A stretch of DNA of 60,966 bases from Coleophoma eucalyptorum (taxonomy: Eukaryota; Ascomycota; Leotiomycetes; Helotiales; Dermateaceae): NCBI GenBank assembly GCA_026120035.1, contig JALRME010000078.1:1-60966 (forward strand), given 5' to 3'. Each line of letters begins with the position of its first letter. Position 1 is the stretch's first letter. The notes beneath the pieces were generated by a model that searched no databases, had not been told where the DNA came from, and saw nothing but the letters and a program-made list of their open reading frames with translations. Position numbers and translations under genes: made by a program. Positions 32,768 through 44,909 of the stretch are shown piece after piece.

Positions 32768-35700
32768 TCAGTATCTAGTTCTCCGTATGGTACCAACCTC
32801 TCCCAACTTAGGGCAAAACAGAGTTCCAGATGCAGAGATATGTGCCAGCTCCAAAGCATCTCTAACAAGCCAGTCTCTAGGAAGGAAATAGTACTCCTTG
32901 ACTGTATTTGTTTCCTCTTTTGGACCTAGATACATAGTACAGACCAATCCTTCGTTGTTAATAAATGCCAAATGGCTCTCCTTAGGATCCAGAGAACCAG
33001 TCGAATACGAATCTACGAATCCAAGGGGGACCTGAATCATTGCTTGTAGATATCGGGGTAAAGGAACTAGTCCAGGTCGCTGGACTGCGTCGCGATCTGG
33101 ATGACTAATCTCCATGATATCAAAAGTAAAATACACATCTTCTGATTCTAGCACACAAGCCTCAGAGACTTGGCACAGTGCCATAGAGTGATCGCATGAA
33201 AAGAGTACCCTGCTTAGCCCAGGAACAGGCCCCATTGGGACATCTGTTTGCATATGAGATGGCTCCAAGTCTTCTTTGAATTTCGTTTCAAGGTCTTCCC
33301 ATCGTATAGTGCAGATACTGTTAAAGGCAACGCCAAGCAGCAACTGATCATCTCCTGGATAGGAGATCCAGTGACACAGTTTGTGGATAATGGTTCGCCG
33401 TAAAGGGTTTGCGGTTTCCTTCACATCCCACACGTATAATGAAATAGCAGTGACAGCGACGAGAAGGGTGGAAGAGTTATTAAATAAGAGTTGTTGAACT
33501 GTGCCGTCAACAGTTGCAGTAAAGACGTCTCTCGTACGTGTTCCAGCAGCTACTTCTTTGACAGAAACCTGATTAACACGATTTGCAGCAGCCAGGAATA
33601 TTTCATCCGGGCTCCAAATCACGAGCTGTACTGGAGCCTTTACTGAAGGTGAGAATATATTTTCTCTTTTTCCCCCGTTAACTATGTGCATGGTCCCATC
33701 AAAATTGCCAATACAGCAAGTGTCTGTCCGGTTGCTTACTGCAAGTGCTGTGATATCTTGTAGCGGCGAGTCAGAACAAATGGTAGTGGGGATTTTCTTG
33801 GTAGCAGCTGAATTTTCAGCGGTTTGAATGAAGCCTCTTTGACGTGATCCTCTTCTTAGCTCGAGCGAAAGAGGTTGCCAGATAGTACAACAAGATTCCC
33901 GGAGATCATAAATTCGTCGATTATCAGGATTAATCGCCAGATTCGTAACATTTGAAGTGAGGAACAACTCATAGATAGGACTCATGGTTTCCAAGTCCCA
34001 AATTGTCAGTAAAGACATGCCGTTGCTAGTGTGATTCTTGCCGCTGCTAGTGACGAATAGCTGTCCGTCCAGATTGCAATCGATATTTATTGCACTAGCT
34101 TGAACTTCTTGTGCATCACTCTTCTCGAAGGGAGCCCATTTGAAAATGCAGCCGTCGTCGTAACGCCCAATTACAGTTTTGCCGCTTACTTTATTCCATC
34201 TCAAATGAGTGACACCCGTCCAGGCGTGATCCATCCGTTCATGTTGGTAGAGGGGCTGAAGAGGCGTGACATTCCATAGTACTGTTGGTGCACCGCGAAA
34301 GCCAATCACGGCCAAGGAGCCATCGTCATTAAAGGTTGCACAACTGGGTTGATAACCTTGTGCATTCTGTTCGCTCAGAGCAGTGCCCATATTTTTCCAT
34401 CCACTTCCAAGATCAGCCAGATCAATCTCTTGGAGACATCCATCACGCGAGCAAGTGATGAGGGCCTGTTCTTCATGGCGAAAGGCAAGCGCGAGCAGCG
34501 AAGAAAAACTTGGGCTGCTTATAGTATAAAGGAGTTCAACTGGATTACCAGGAATTCTAGTAGTCGCCCAAATCTTTATATACCGTCTACTACAAGTCGC
34601 TAAGAGACGTGCCGAGGGACTGAAGCGCATCTTAAGGACCGGCTCTCCTTGCTCTAGTGTTTCCACTTCTTCGCAGGTTTTAGCCCAATAAAGACTAACG
34701 TAACCGTTAACAGACGATCCATTCACTAATAATGTTGATATGGCAAAGTAATCGTCGGTGGAAAGGATTTCTGAAGGACGGTAATCCTTCTTCATTGAGA
34801 ACCGCACAGGTGAGTCGACCCAATCAGACCTGGACAGTCCATCTACTGTTATCGATTGCGCAATAATGGAACTGCCAAGAGACTGTACGAGCTTATATAT
34901 CATTGAATTAGGTGGACAATAGGCTGGTATCGGACTGAAGATGGACTTTGGGTGAGTGAGGAGACGGTCCCCGAATTCCATCGTGACTCGAATCAAGTCT
35001 TGGCCCCAATTCTCTATAAATCGCGCGTGGTTTTGAGCTTCAGAGTCAACGCCTGGTCGTGTAAGGTTCTTCATTTGTTGGCTAGCAAAACTTTCCAGGG
35101 TTTGTGCGGCGTCGACAATGGGGTGAAGTTGGCCGCTTGATGCTACTATTTCAATCCACAATAAGATTTGAGGTCCTCTTAGGAAATCCGACAAAAGCTT
35201 AATTGAATCCTTAGCTGATACAGCGTTAGACTTCGATAAGTGATCGTACCAGGAAGACAAGGCATATTTTAGCAGAGGCTCTTTCTTGAATTGCGAATTC
35301 AATTCCATGTCCTGGTAGTGATCGTTGATGTCCAGCTGGGATAAGATAGATATACACTTGTATAATAAGACCCTATGTGAATCAGGTAATTCAACATGGA
35401 GTGCCGTTTTGACATTTGTCAGATAATCTCGCACCGAGTGATGTATGAGGTTGACTTGGGCTGTGAGAGTGTCGATAGCCACAAAAGCTCCACAGACATG
35501 ACGTACAGTCGGAAGGTCAATGGCGACACTGACCTGGGGCTGCAGTGCCCCCGAAAGCTCCACAAGGCTGAGCGGACGGCTTGAACAGATAATCCAGGCG
35601 AAGATAGTCTTAGCTAAAGTTATTTCTGAATCTGTCAGATTAGTTAACAAAGCCTGTTCCATGTGTCGGTAGATGGAGTCTAAACCGGGAGGAACTTCTT

Positions 35701-37730
35701 TTATGACAGCCTCGATCTGATTTTCATTTGTGCATTGGAGTACTCTTTCAAGGGCCAATCGCGTCGATAAAAAGTTCCCAACAGCGCATTGTAGGATCTT
35801 CTCAGCAGTCTTTCCAAATATTGATGCCAGATCATCACTGCCTGCAGTGTTTGTGATTATTTTGTTGACATATCTCGCAAGATCAGCCGAGTCAGCCTTA
35901 AATTTTACTTCCGTAAGCCGTGTTGAACAAGCGAGCATTTGAAATGATGTTGTAATTGTATCATTTCGGCTGCTGAGAAGTAAAACACGGAGGGGAAAGT
36001 TAATGGTTGACAGCTCGGAAATCATGCTCAGCAGTTGTTTCGGAAATTGACACTCATCCACAGCATCAATCACCCAATAAACTGGTCCGACGACGCTTTG
36101 TCGAAATAGCTTGTTCATAAACAGTGTCCCCCACAAGATGTGCTCTTCTTCATGCTCGGGCATGCTCCGGATCTCTAAGTGTTGCGCAAGCTGTTTGCGG
36201 AATTCCGGTAAATCATTCGCAGCTTGATAGGCAAGTGAGCGAAAGAGAGCTCCAAGCAATCGCTTCTCTGGCTCGCCAAACCGAAAGTAGTAGAAGTGGC
36301 AAGTCATTCCCTGATCTTTGAGATATTGGATAATCAAGGATGAAAGCACAGACTTTCCTACTCCCGCTGAACCGTTGACCCATAAAATATGGGCCGATAG
36401 TGTACGATCCTCAATCCAATTACGAAATGGTAGGTCAGTCATGAAATGCTGACAGGAACCAGGCATGTGTTGTCCGTAGAACTCTTTAAAATCTCTTTCA
36501 GGCGTACTGGGATATTCCAATAGTCTCTGTATCCTGCGTAGCTCCTCGCGCTTTATCAATTCTTGTTGGTGACCAATAGATATTTGCAGTTGACTAACAA
36601 ATCGTTTGATAACATCGCAAACAGAGATATAATTCGGATCTGAAGTGCCCTTGTATTTACAAATGGTGTGGTGATCTGCATCAAGAGCCTTCTCTAATTC
36701 ATCTTGAAGTCCAAGAGTAGATGACGCTTTATTAACAAGCAACTAAAACAAATAAGTTTCGTACCCAGTTTAAAGACAGGGGATCAAACAATTTTTAAAG
36801 GCCCAACTGCTGTTTCCATGGTCTCATAGAAAGATGCAGTCAATGGCCTTGGTCTAAGCATCAAAAACTGCGTATGAATTTCCCTAAGTACCACTGAATT
36901 CTGTCTGAGCTCAGCGACATATGGTGTCGAAGAGTGACCAAAAATGGACAGTTCTAAGGTACGATGAAGCCAAACCACATGTTCTGAACCGTGGTGGGGA
37001 GTTGACAAAAATATAATCGCGGTACTCGATAAGGGAAAGCCTGAGTACAGTTCGATACTGGAGTTTACTATATTACATGCCTTGGGGATGATAAGCAAAA
37101 AGGGTTAAATTTGCACGAGTAGCTTACCTTCTTTACCACTATTCCTCCCATTGAATGAGCAACGAAAATTACCGGCAACTAAATAATTTTAGTATTGTAA
37201 TAATACAAATGAAGCGCAGCCATAGCTCATTCTGACACTTACTTTCCCGATCCCAAGCTTTGTACTTTGCGCCGCTATCTGTAATTCGAAGAGTAAATTA
37301 TTAGCAAAGTCTGCTATTTTCCATGTACGCCTGCGCCCACGGGCTAGGAAGTTCGCATCATAGCCAAAAGTTGATATCCTCGCATTCTTAATTATTTCGT
37401 CTTCAAGCAGCCATTTGGGCCAGAATAGTTCTGGGTTTTTATCCTTCGCCCAACTGCTTTCACTCCTGCCTCCAATGCCATGGACAAAGACTATGTCTAC
37501 TGAAGGAACGCCTTCTTCTGGTTGCCAAAGGATAGTAAGACCGTGCGGGTCTTTAAGAGAATTCTTATTGTCCGCTGGATTGGAAGTTGTGGAACTGAGA
37601 GAGGGAGCTGAATTTAGTCTCCATACACGCCTCTTCGAATTGAAAATTGGACGGTTGTGGCCAAATATTGGTATCTAAAGTGATCAGATTTATGACCAGT
37701 GGGCAGCCTCGCAAGGAAAGTACGCACCAT
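32768..37730 (-). CDS. NLR immune-type receptor: SesB-like lipase, NACHT, WD40-like, about 1583 residues
   Basis: Fungal NOD-like receptor. Exons on the minus strand: a start-codon exon at 37728-37730, then 37243-37674, 37128-37178, 36790-37080 and 32768-36742. Residues about 20-260 are a SesB-like alpha/beta hydrolase with DIVFVHGIGG, the nucleophile block VAHSMGGIVVKK and FLSTPHHGSEH. Then come a linker (TLGLQDE, LDADHHTICKY) and the NACHT ATPase with Walker A GSAGVGKS and Walker B YWVIDAVDEC. The C-terminal 700 residues hold diverged beta-propeller-like repeats (KIWATTRI, LWNVTP, TIWDLE, YVWDVKE). Such proteins sense non-self or pathogen cues through the propeller and act through the lipase. 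No stops or frameshifts. The first exon (ATG alone) and the GTTTGA donor at 36784-36789 are the least certain points. Confidence 0.87.
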
Positions 37731-38244
37731 TTTTGTGCTTCAAGTCGAGTTTGACGATGATGACTATAAACTGTGCACTGACACTTATCTGAGCAAGCTC
37801 GAGGTTCATCCTTCCATGTATTTATGTGGTAGGTCAGCAGCAAGCACATCTTTTTCAAGTGTGCCATCCTGCTATTGCATAAAGTTGGGCGGCTAATTTG
37901 TCAATTAATCGCAATCTGCGTGTTTTAAATAGCTGAACTTGCATGTATTTCAACTAACCGCTCTATAAGAGCACGACGTATCCACACCGACACTAGAAGA
38001 CAAGTCAAGGGTTGCTCTCAGATTAACGAATCAGGAATCTCTTCCTTTTTCGGAAGCGATTCCGAGAATGACTGCAGGTATTTCCCACAGGGTTTGAGAC
38101 CCTTGTAATACTGCACGAGACAACTTCAAGCGCGCGCTTGCGACAGCTTGCCTGGTTTGTGGAACTTTTCAGACAATTATTTAAAAGCGACGGTAGCCTC
38201 ACAAACGAAATATACTGTTTTCAATCTGTAGATACCGAAGGATC
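37731..38244. other. Divergent promoter region between NLR and kinase-like genes
   Basis: About 510 bp between two divergently oriented genes. No further feature supported. Confidence 0.4.
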
Positions 38245-39528
38245 ATGCCCGAAGGCACGAAAGGCGTACACGGAAACTTCCCTTTAGAAGCTGGCATTCT
38301 TGCAAGTATGTCGAGCCCCACTTTATGGCAGTTCAACTTTAATACTTATCACAGTGCTCCCCAAAGGATGGACAAGTATCCATTCTAGCATTTGGCCTTC
38401 TACTTGGGTCAAAGCCGCACGAATATCTTTGAACTTCGCAGACGGTACACAAATTTTACTTTTATTGAAGGTAATAGCATTCCATTCTTATGATTAGCTA
38501 TCTCGAAGCTAACTGGGTGGCGTAAGTGCGCGAGAGATGGAGAAAGATTACTGAAGGGAGAGCATGCGTCCTTGAAAGAACTATATGATATTATCCCTTC
38601 GCTCGTCCCAAAGCTATATTACTGTGGGCCGTACCAGTCGAGCGACCCTTGCGAGACCAGCAGTCGAGCACTCCCACCAGCAGTCGAGCACTCCCACCAG
38701 CAGTCGAGCACTCCCACCAGCAGTCGAGCACTCCCACCAGCAGTCGAGCACTCCCACCAGCAGTCGAGCACTCCANNNNNNNNNNNNNNNNNNNNNNNNN
38801 NNNNNNNNNNNNNNNNNNNNNNNNNNNNNNNNNNNNNNNNNNNNNNNNNNNNNNNNNNNNNNNNNNNNNNNNNCCAACCAGTCCACGAGCACCAGCTATT
38901 TTCTCCTACAGGAGTTCATTGATACTGCTGATATTAGACCCGATGGTGCCCAACTTTGTGCCCAAGTTGCGGAGCTTCATCACAAGAGTCAATCACCGGA
39001 AGGAAAATTTGGATTTTACACGGATAATTGCCAGGGGCAAGTTCCACAATTGCTCACATGGGATAAGAGCTGGGCATCCTTTTTCAAAAAACTCATCACA
39101 AATATTTTCAGTGCTGAGTTGATTGTTAATGGAGCTTGGTCAGAATACGAAGCTGCATTTGAGACGATTATGGAGCATATCTTACCTCGTCTTCTCGATC
39201 CTTTGGAAGATGAAGATGAAGGCCGCTCCATTAAACCGTGCCTAGTTCATGGCAACCTCAGTGTTGGCAACGTCCCCATCAATTTAGCCACAGGAAATCT
39301 CATATTTCTTGATCCTTCTGCGTTGTATGCTCACCATGAATATGAACTAGGAATGTGGCGACGCTCGACTGTTAATTTCGACGATAAGTTGATCTGGCGC
39401 TATTTCCAGCATTACCCTCCCAGCGAGCCAGTTGAGGATTGGGAAGACCGCATTTGTCTTTACAGCCTAAAGTTTAATTTGGTATACATGATAAACTGTC
39501 CCGGCTCCAAAAATATAAGAAATGAGTA
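38245..39528 (+). CDS. Fructosamine-kinase-like phosphotransferase, interrupted by minisatellite and gap
   Basis: Member of the fungal fructosamine-kinase/APH fold group. Exons 38245-38305 and 38355-38470, then 38527 onward. The N-lobe reads LPKGWTSIHSSIW, KAARISLNFADGT and GEHASLKELYDIIPSLVPK. A 20-bp tandem repeat and 98 Ns follow. After the gap the frame gives YFLLQEFIDT, VAELHHKSQSPEGKFGFYTD, PCLVHGNLSVGN and FLDPSALYAHHEYELG. The catalytic loop has HGN where active kinases have HGD, a single G-to-A change that removes the catalytic base. The frames before and after the gap differ, as a 20-bp repeat array allows. It may be a pseudokinase or pseudogene; the gap prevents a decision. Confidence 0.65.
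38661..38775 (+). repeat. 20-bp minisatellite inside the kinase-like gene
   Basis: Five perfect copies and one partial copy of CAGTCGAGCACTCCCACCAG. Because 20 is not a multiple of three, each copy shifts the reading frame. The array continues into the run of Ns, so its true length is unknown. A related single sequence (CCAGTCGAGCGACCC, from 38635) just upstream may be its origin. Confidence 0.95.
38776..38873. other. Assembly gap (98 N)
   Basis: Run of undetermined bases directly after the perfect 20-bp repeats. Probably a collapsed repeat array; real length unknown. Confidence 0.99.
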
Positions 39529-40574
39529 AGTGGAAAGGAGCTCATACCGTCCTGTTTTGTCATCACTAATTTCATGTGAAAGAATTTTCGAGGATATGTG
39601 CTATCTGATAAAGAAATATCCAAAAGTCTGATTCAAGAAATTAGCGACATGAGAGTATCAATTACCCTAGGTGCGGTTCTATACAGCCGCAGCGGAATAA
39701 GAGAAAGACCTTACAAGGCGATACAGGTTACATAGCAATATGTATGATTGGGGATGTTGTCCTTGGATCAAGGTAGTGCTATGAATACGCGGCTAAGATT
39801 GCGTGGCATATGATGCCTCTCCCTGTCATATAATCCAATTTTTATAATCCAAGGCTTAAGCATCAGCTGCAAGAAGTGGGAGAAAGACTGAGTACTATCC
39901 GTCCGTGATTCTATCGTCCCCAAATCCTGTATCAAACGAACAACAAATCCAATGGCGTTACTGTCCGTGAACACATAAAGCATAGGCTGGGGAGTTATAA
40001 AATTAAGTCAGGGTTGAGCAGCTCCCAAGAAACCTTGGGGCTCGGAGGGTTTGCCAGGGTCGTTTTAAAGTTTGGAGCCTGTCATATGAATTCCAGGTCA
40101 CATCACACTGCTATAAAGGCTGTCAGAGGTGGCAGTATTTAAGGATACACCAAAGAATAGCTTACTTTTTTTTCTATAAAAGTAAGCTTTTCGGAATTAG
40201 GATAGCATTACAAAGAGAATCCATTCTATTTATTTGATTGCAAAAAGTCTAAAAAGATACGTTGCATACAGTTGTAATAGCTTAAATATTTTGAAATCAG
40301 TGCAGCTTACGTGCTTAGATACCTAAAAGAATTTTACCTTAATCAAAAGGTAAAGCTTAATTTGATGCTAGTATTCTAATATTTTGGTAGATTGACGCGT
40401 TTTGGTGTTTTTGCACACGACTCGCTTAGTGTTGGTATGCGTTTACAACGGGCAGACCTCGTAATAGTATCGTAGGCTTCAATTACAGGGTATGCAGTAT
40501 GTTGTAGGTGGTTGTTGATTCTCTATGTACGTCTATCGTAAATAGGATTATATCCCATCAACGAATGCTACCAC
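39529..40574. other. Intergenic plus left part of a Fot1-type relic
   Basis: A minus-strand frame at 39768-39983 has no recognisable family. From about 40380 the sequence becomes transposon-like: a single ACTCGCTTAG core at about 40422 resembles the Fot1 terminal motif. Confidence 0.35.
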
Positions 40575-41222
40575 GTGATTGGGTCACATGCTAAGTATAT
40601 GCATTGCAATCCGACAGTTACCTTTACTAAAGCAAATATCCAAGGAGGCTTTAGAGGGGCAGGCCTTGTTCCGTACGACCCAGAGAAGGTCCTATCGAAG
40701 CTTGATATTAAGTTATTAACTCCGGAACTCGAAAGCTCGCGTCTATCAACCTCTCATTTATAGATCTGTAAAACACCACAAACAACTAAAGAAGTAGCCA
40801 AGCAAGTAACTCTTATCAAGAGTAAAATCGTACGACATCAGAGTAGCTCTCCGACTCTAATTTTGGACTCTATCGATCGATTACAAAAAAGTACAAATAA
40901 GATTGGATATGAACTTATACTTGTTAAAGCCGAGCTATTAAGACTTTAAGGCGCAAATGAAGAACTAAGCCGTCGCCGTCGTACGAAAAGAAAGGTACTC
41001 CAGCAAGGAGGGACCCTTAATCTAGAAGTGATCCAAGAATTAGAGGAAAATAAGGCAGTTCAGACCCAAATTTCGACCGAACAAGGTCAAAATAAACGAA
41101 AAAGAAATCCAAGCGAATTATATAATCGACATTGTGGAGCATACGGAAAGACTAATCATAATAAACGAACTTGCCAGGCTAATAAAGTAGCTTCGTATAA
41201 TTCAAATGATATATTAGAATAG
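40575..41222 (+). pseudogene. Fot1-type transposase C-terminal part
   Basis: One plus-strand frame with two internal stops (TAG at 40761-40763, TAA at 40947-40949) reads TKANIQGGFRGAGLVPYDPE, the usual end of the Fot1 catalytic region. A basic helix (ELSRRRRTKRK) and a zinc-knuckle-like CGAYGKTNHNKRTC follow. The second knuckle Cys and the Gly are altered (Tyr, Asn), consistent with G-to-A changes. The start is upstream of 40575 and damaged. It is a better-kept version of the relic at 1212-1640. A doubled 17-bp terminal motif follows 60 bp after the stop. Confidence 0.75.
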
Positions 41223-41282
41223 TTATTTGAAGGTCTGATTACAAAGTTATTTGTAGTTTTATAGGGTAGAGTCCTAAGTACT

Positions 41283-41316
41283 GTTTCATTCGCTTGTCTG
41301 TTTCATTCGCTTATCC
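41283..41316. repeat. Doubled 17-bp motif, probable Fot1-type terminal repeat
   Basis: GTTTCATTCGCTTGTCT followed directly by GTTTCATTCGCTTATCC. Same 17-bp period and TTCGCTT core as at 1696-1726, and likewise just after the transposase tail. Confidence 0.55.
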
Positions 41317-42066
41317 CGCACGTTATCCGAATAGTGATTTATATAGGCAAGCTATAGAAATTACGAGATTACGCACAAGAGAGTAGGAGGATTCGGCGAG
41401 ATAGCGAACTTAGTAAAGCTATTATTATAATTCCCGAGGAGGTTGAGTATTAGCAAAGTACGGTTAGAAGAGTAGTTAATAGCCGCATTATAACACGAAG
41501 AAGAACCCAGACAAGCCGGCCTATGATACAGAATACAAAGGACAACGACAAAAGACCCAAGGCCGAGATCGAGGTTGAGTAGGTCATATAGGATGCGGTA
41601 TATCTTCGTATCAGTTTGGACCGAGTTGTGGATAGTAGGGTTGATCGAATCGACTGTAAAGAGGGAGAGACACAACCCGATTTATATGAGAGGGTATTAT
41701 ATGGCCAGAGGGATCCATTCGAAGATAGTAGGATATGGTCAAATAACGGGGTAGAGAGCGAGGAAGAACGAAATCGAGCGATGAGTTAGGAAATAAGGCA
41801 GTGGAGTACCCATTATTCAATACGTCAGACGAACCCATACAAATTAGGGTTAAGAGCAAAGATTAAGTACTTAAGCTCTATGGAATTAAGCTAACGCCTA
41901 AGAAATAGCCTCTAACATTTATCCCCCTTGCTCTATGTAACACAGAAGTCTATACTTAGTCCTCTATCTCTTGCTACTACGATCTCATCTTGTAAAATAT
42001 ATACATATTCCAAATCCAGCGTACAGACCAGTCATCGATAAAGTGAAGGCTATTGTCAAAATAACC
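41317..42066. other. Probable repeat-derived spacer
   Basis: Rich in TAG/TAA and charged-residue codons on the plus strand, as in the other RIP-damaged elements here, but no family recognised. Confidence 0.35.
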
Positions 42067-42745
42067 TTAAATATACTTGGAATCTGGAGCCATAGGTTGA
42101 TCGGCAATAGTATTAACTACGATCCTGACGAAATGCTTGCAGTTGGCATGTATGATGTTATAGTTGCCCCAGTCATTGATAGTGTCCTGGCAGATGTTTA
42201 GAATCTCGTCGTTGTTCTTATGAGTCCACCCTAAAAGACGCATGACAAAAGCCTTGTCATGTTTGCCACCATGCTTCCAGTTTGAAGGTCGATATCCCAC
42301 TGGTTAGGGTCGACGTTGTGGACCTTGAGAACAACACGCTACCCGTTGTGCTCTATACCACAGTAAGACACGTGCACTGCCACGTTTTCCTCTACAATTC
42401 TGTTAGGAGCTTCCTGCCTGCCTGGCGTATCAAAGTCTGGCCGATATTGGAGAAACACAGGATCGGGTTTTGATAGCACGTCCACTGGTAAAGCCTCTTG
42501 GCTTGGCGATAGGGAGTCAATGGTGAGTTCATAAGTAATCCCATCAATATAGATAACCCAGTGGTTTAGGTCACCATTAAAATTATGGCGAGAGAACCAG
42601 ATCTGAGCACCGCAATCTGTCTTTTTGATTGCACGCAATCGCTTGAGAAAAAAATACCATCCATAGATAAGGTAAAACGCAATAGGAACTACGCTAATAA
42701 TTATGTACAGCTGCGGCCCGCAGCCTTTATCTTTAATAATTCGCG
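42067..42745 (-). pseudogene. LRAT/NlpC-P60-like (papain-fold) membrane-anchored protein, broken
   Basis: Minus-strand relic. An N-terminal membrane helix (IIISVVPIAFYLIYGWYFF, about 42650-42710) leads to NHWVIYIDGITYEL, which places a His in the way LRAT/NlpC-like papain-fold enzymes do. After a TAG at about 42336 and a frame change near 42300 come LLGWTHKNNDEILNICQ and IIHANCKHFV, where the Cys in NCKHFV would be the nucleophile-type residue of the permuted fold. Fungal proteins of this kind are of unknown function. One stop and one frameshift argue for a pseudogene, though an unseen intron could explain the frame change. Confidence 0.5.
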
Positions 42746-44909
42746 ATAAGTTAAGTTACCCAGCCCATGAATAATAGTTAAGAGGCACAGAATCTACGGA
42801 GTGATAGTAATTGTACTAACCAGAGTTTACTGAGCAGAGTCCTTTGGCATAGGCTGAGGTGATTGCAATCCCCATGCTGATCTCTCTGTCGTTATAGCGA
42901 TGAGTTGAATTCTAATTATCTCAGTGCCAAAGCATGCTTCATTTATATATTCTCCCTCTTGATCAATTTTACTAAACCAGCCCTTAGTACAGGGAAGTCA
43001 CATCCAACTACCATCTCATTGCTCTAGGACATCCAGCTGAACTCTAAGGCGTTATGAGGCGCGTATTAGCAATTCTCCCTATTAGCCTCACGAGCGAAGG
43101 GTTAAACTTACTCGGCAGGTCTAGAGCATAGAAAAGTATTACGGCTCGTGCTGCAAACTTCATAAATCCCGGCTGCAGTAGTATGTTGTACGACCACCTA
43201 CACATTATACAAGGAAACTAGAATTGTCTTATAATCAACGTCAAGAATAGCCGAATCTGCACCCGTCTAGCTTCCGAGTTCGAGTGGCTTCTTACACGTG
43301 AGTCAGAATATGACTTTGTTTTTACCTATGCCTACAGCAAGGAGGTAAAAACGCAATCAAAGTACCCAGTAAAATATCTTCTTTGTGAAAATAGGCTTAG
43401 ATTAGTCACATAGAGCTAAGAACTGATATGGTACTCTAAGCCACAGCTGAAAGTCCCCTCCTTAGAGCGGGAGGGATCTTAATTGTTTGATTTTCTTTTT
43501 TCTTCTTTGCTTTTTCTTTTTAGAAATCTATATCGCTAACACTTAGTGACTGAGTTCAATCAGAATCTTGAACCACTTGAAACTATCACCCTCCGACCTT
43601 ACCATCAGAGTAGTTGATGGTTGAAGGAACCTTACCGATGGTGTTATTCATCGCCTTGGGAGTAGGCCAGTTTATTATAAACCTTACATCTTGCCTGCCT
43701 AGATATGCCCAAGACATCAGAATACTTGTCCTTTCAATAATTTTATGTGCTCTATGGGTATTTGGTTGTGATCCAAGGCTTCTTTCGTAGTGTCAAAATG
43801 AATTCTAGTCACTGTATCAAAATTCTTTGTATGCATGACAACCGTGCAGAACCGAGGCATGACCTCCACAAAGGTCTAAACCCTTTTCTTCTAGGAGGAT
43901 CTTATTCTTGAAGAACAGTTTTAGCTGGACGATACCGCCTGGACGATACCACCTGGACGATCTAAGCATCTCCGGGGCTAAGATACTTTCTAATTGTTGC
44001 GGCTGAAATGCACCTGTCGTACTTGTTTTTAACTCGCTGGTAAAGCTAGATATTTGATTTAACAGTTTTGGTTATACATGATAAGAGCACGACCTAGGCC
44101 ATGTAGACTTCACTAAAAGGATATCCTTGTAAATCGTCTGCGAGGCCCCTTACTACATCATGAGCTCTTGCACTTCTGACTTACACTTCTGGCCCCTACC
44201 TTTCTAGTCCCTCTATTTCCGGCCCACCAGGTCCTAATTTCAATAAGTCTGGCTCGTCTTTTTCTCTGTGTGGCTCTGTCCCTTTTAATTGCATTGATTA
44301 AATAATGTTGATTTAGCTTGAAATTTTCCATGCGGTTCCGGGACCGCGACTGGTTCAGTATGTTGGCGCTGTTTATGCAAGGCGTAGATTAATTACTTGG
44401 CGTCTTTTATCATTCAACCAAGAAAGCCTGATATCAGGAAGTACCTTGCTTTATCCGTAGGCTAGATCAAGCTTAAACTCTAAATCATAGAATCTACCTT
44501 TCAGCTTCTTACTGCTCATTTATGTTCTCGCATCGTGTCTTTCCGGACTATTTTAATACTGGAACCTCGAGTATAGGATAGATACGATGTTTCGGAGAGA
44601 AGTTGTGATATTATTTTTACGGTGGTTTTCGACGAAAATAGTTTCGAGTCTAGATTCGACGCCATCCTACGCTTAGGCATACAAGGAAGTCTCAGCCCAC
44701 GTCCATGAATGGACATCAGTCCCTAGAGGCGCATATGCCACTTGGAAGGTACATGTCTTTTTCCTAATATATGTCAAATTCCATGAGCTGCATAAAGGTT
44801 CTTCTATTTGTTTAGGCCCAATAGTGAATATTCGATCAAAGTTTAGCACGCAGTTATCCCAATTGTATTACAGTGGATAGGGAAAGCAAGCATAGGTTGG
44901 TTATCTATT
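42746..44909. other. Large intergenic region, no gene recognised
   Basis: About 2.1 kb without supported coding sequence. Local low-complexity runs occur near 43490-43520 (TTTCTTTTTTCTT). Short repeats such as TGGACGATACC(G/A)CC(T) occur twice at about 43930-43960. The last part includes the promoter of the next gene. Confidence 0.4.

Noticed and set aside
34349..34603. Plus-strand open frames inside the NLR gene (also at 34952, 35396, 35730 and 36124)
   Set aside because: Antisense shadows of a single 1324-codon exon with clear NACHT motifs.
38661..38775. CRISPR-like array
   Set aside because: Repeats are contiguous 20-mers without spacers in a eukaryotic gene; a minisatellite.
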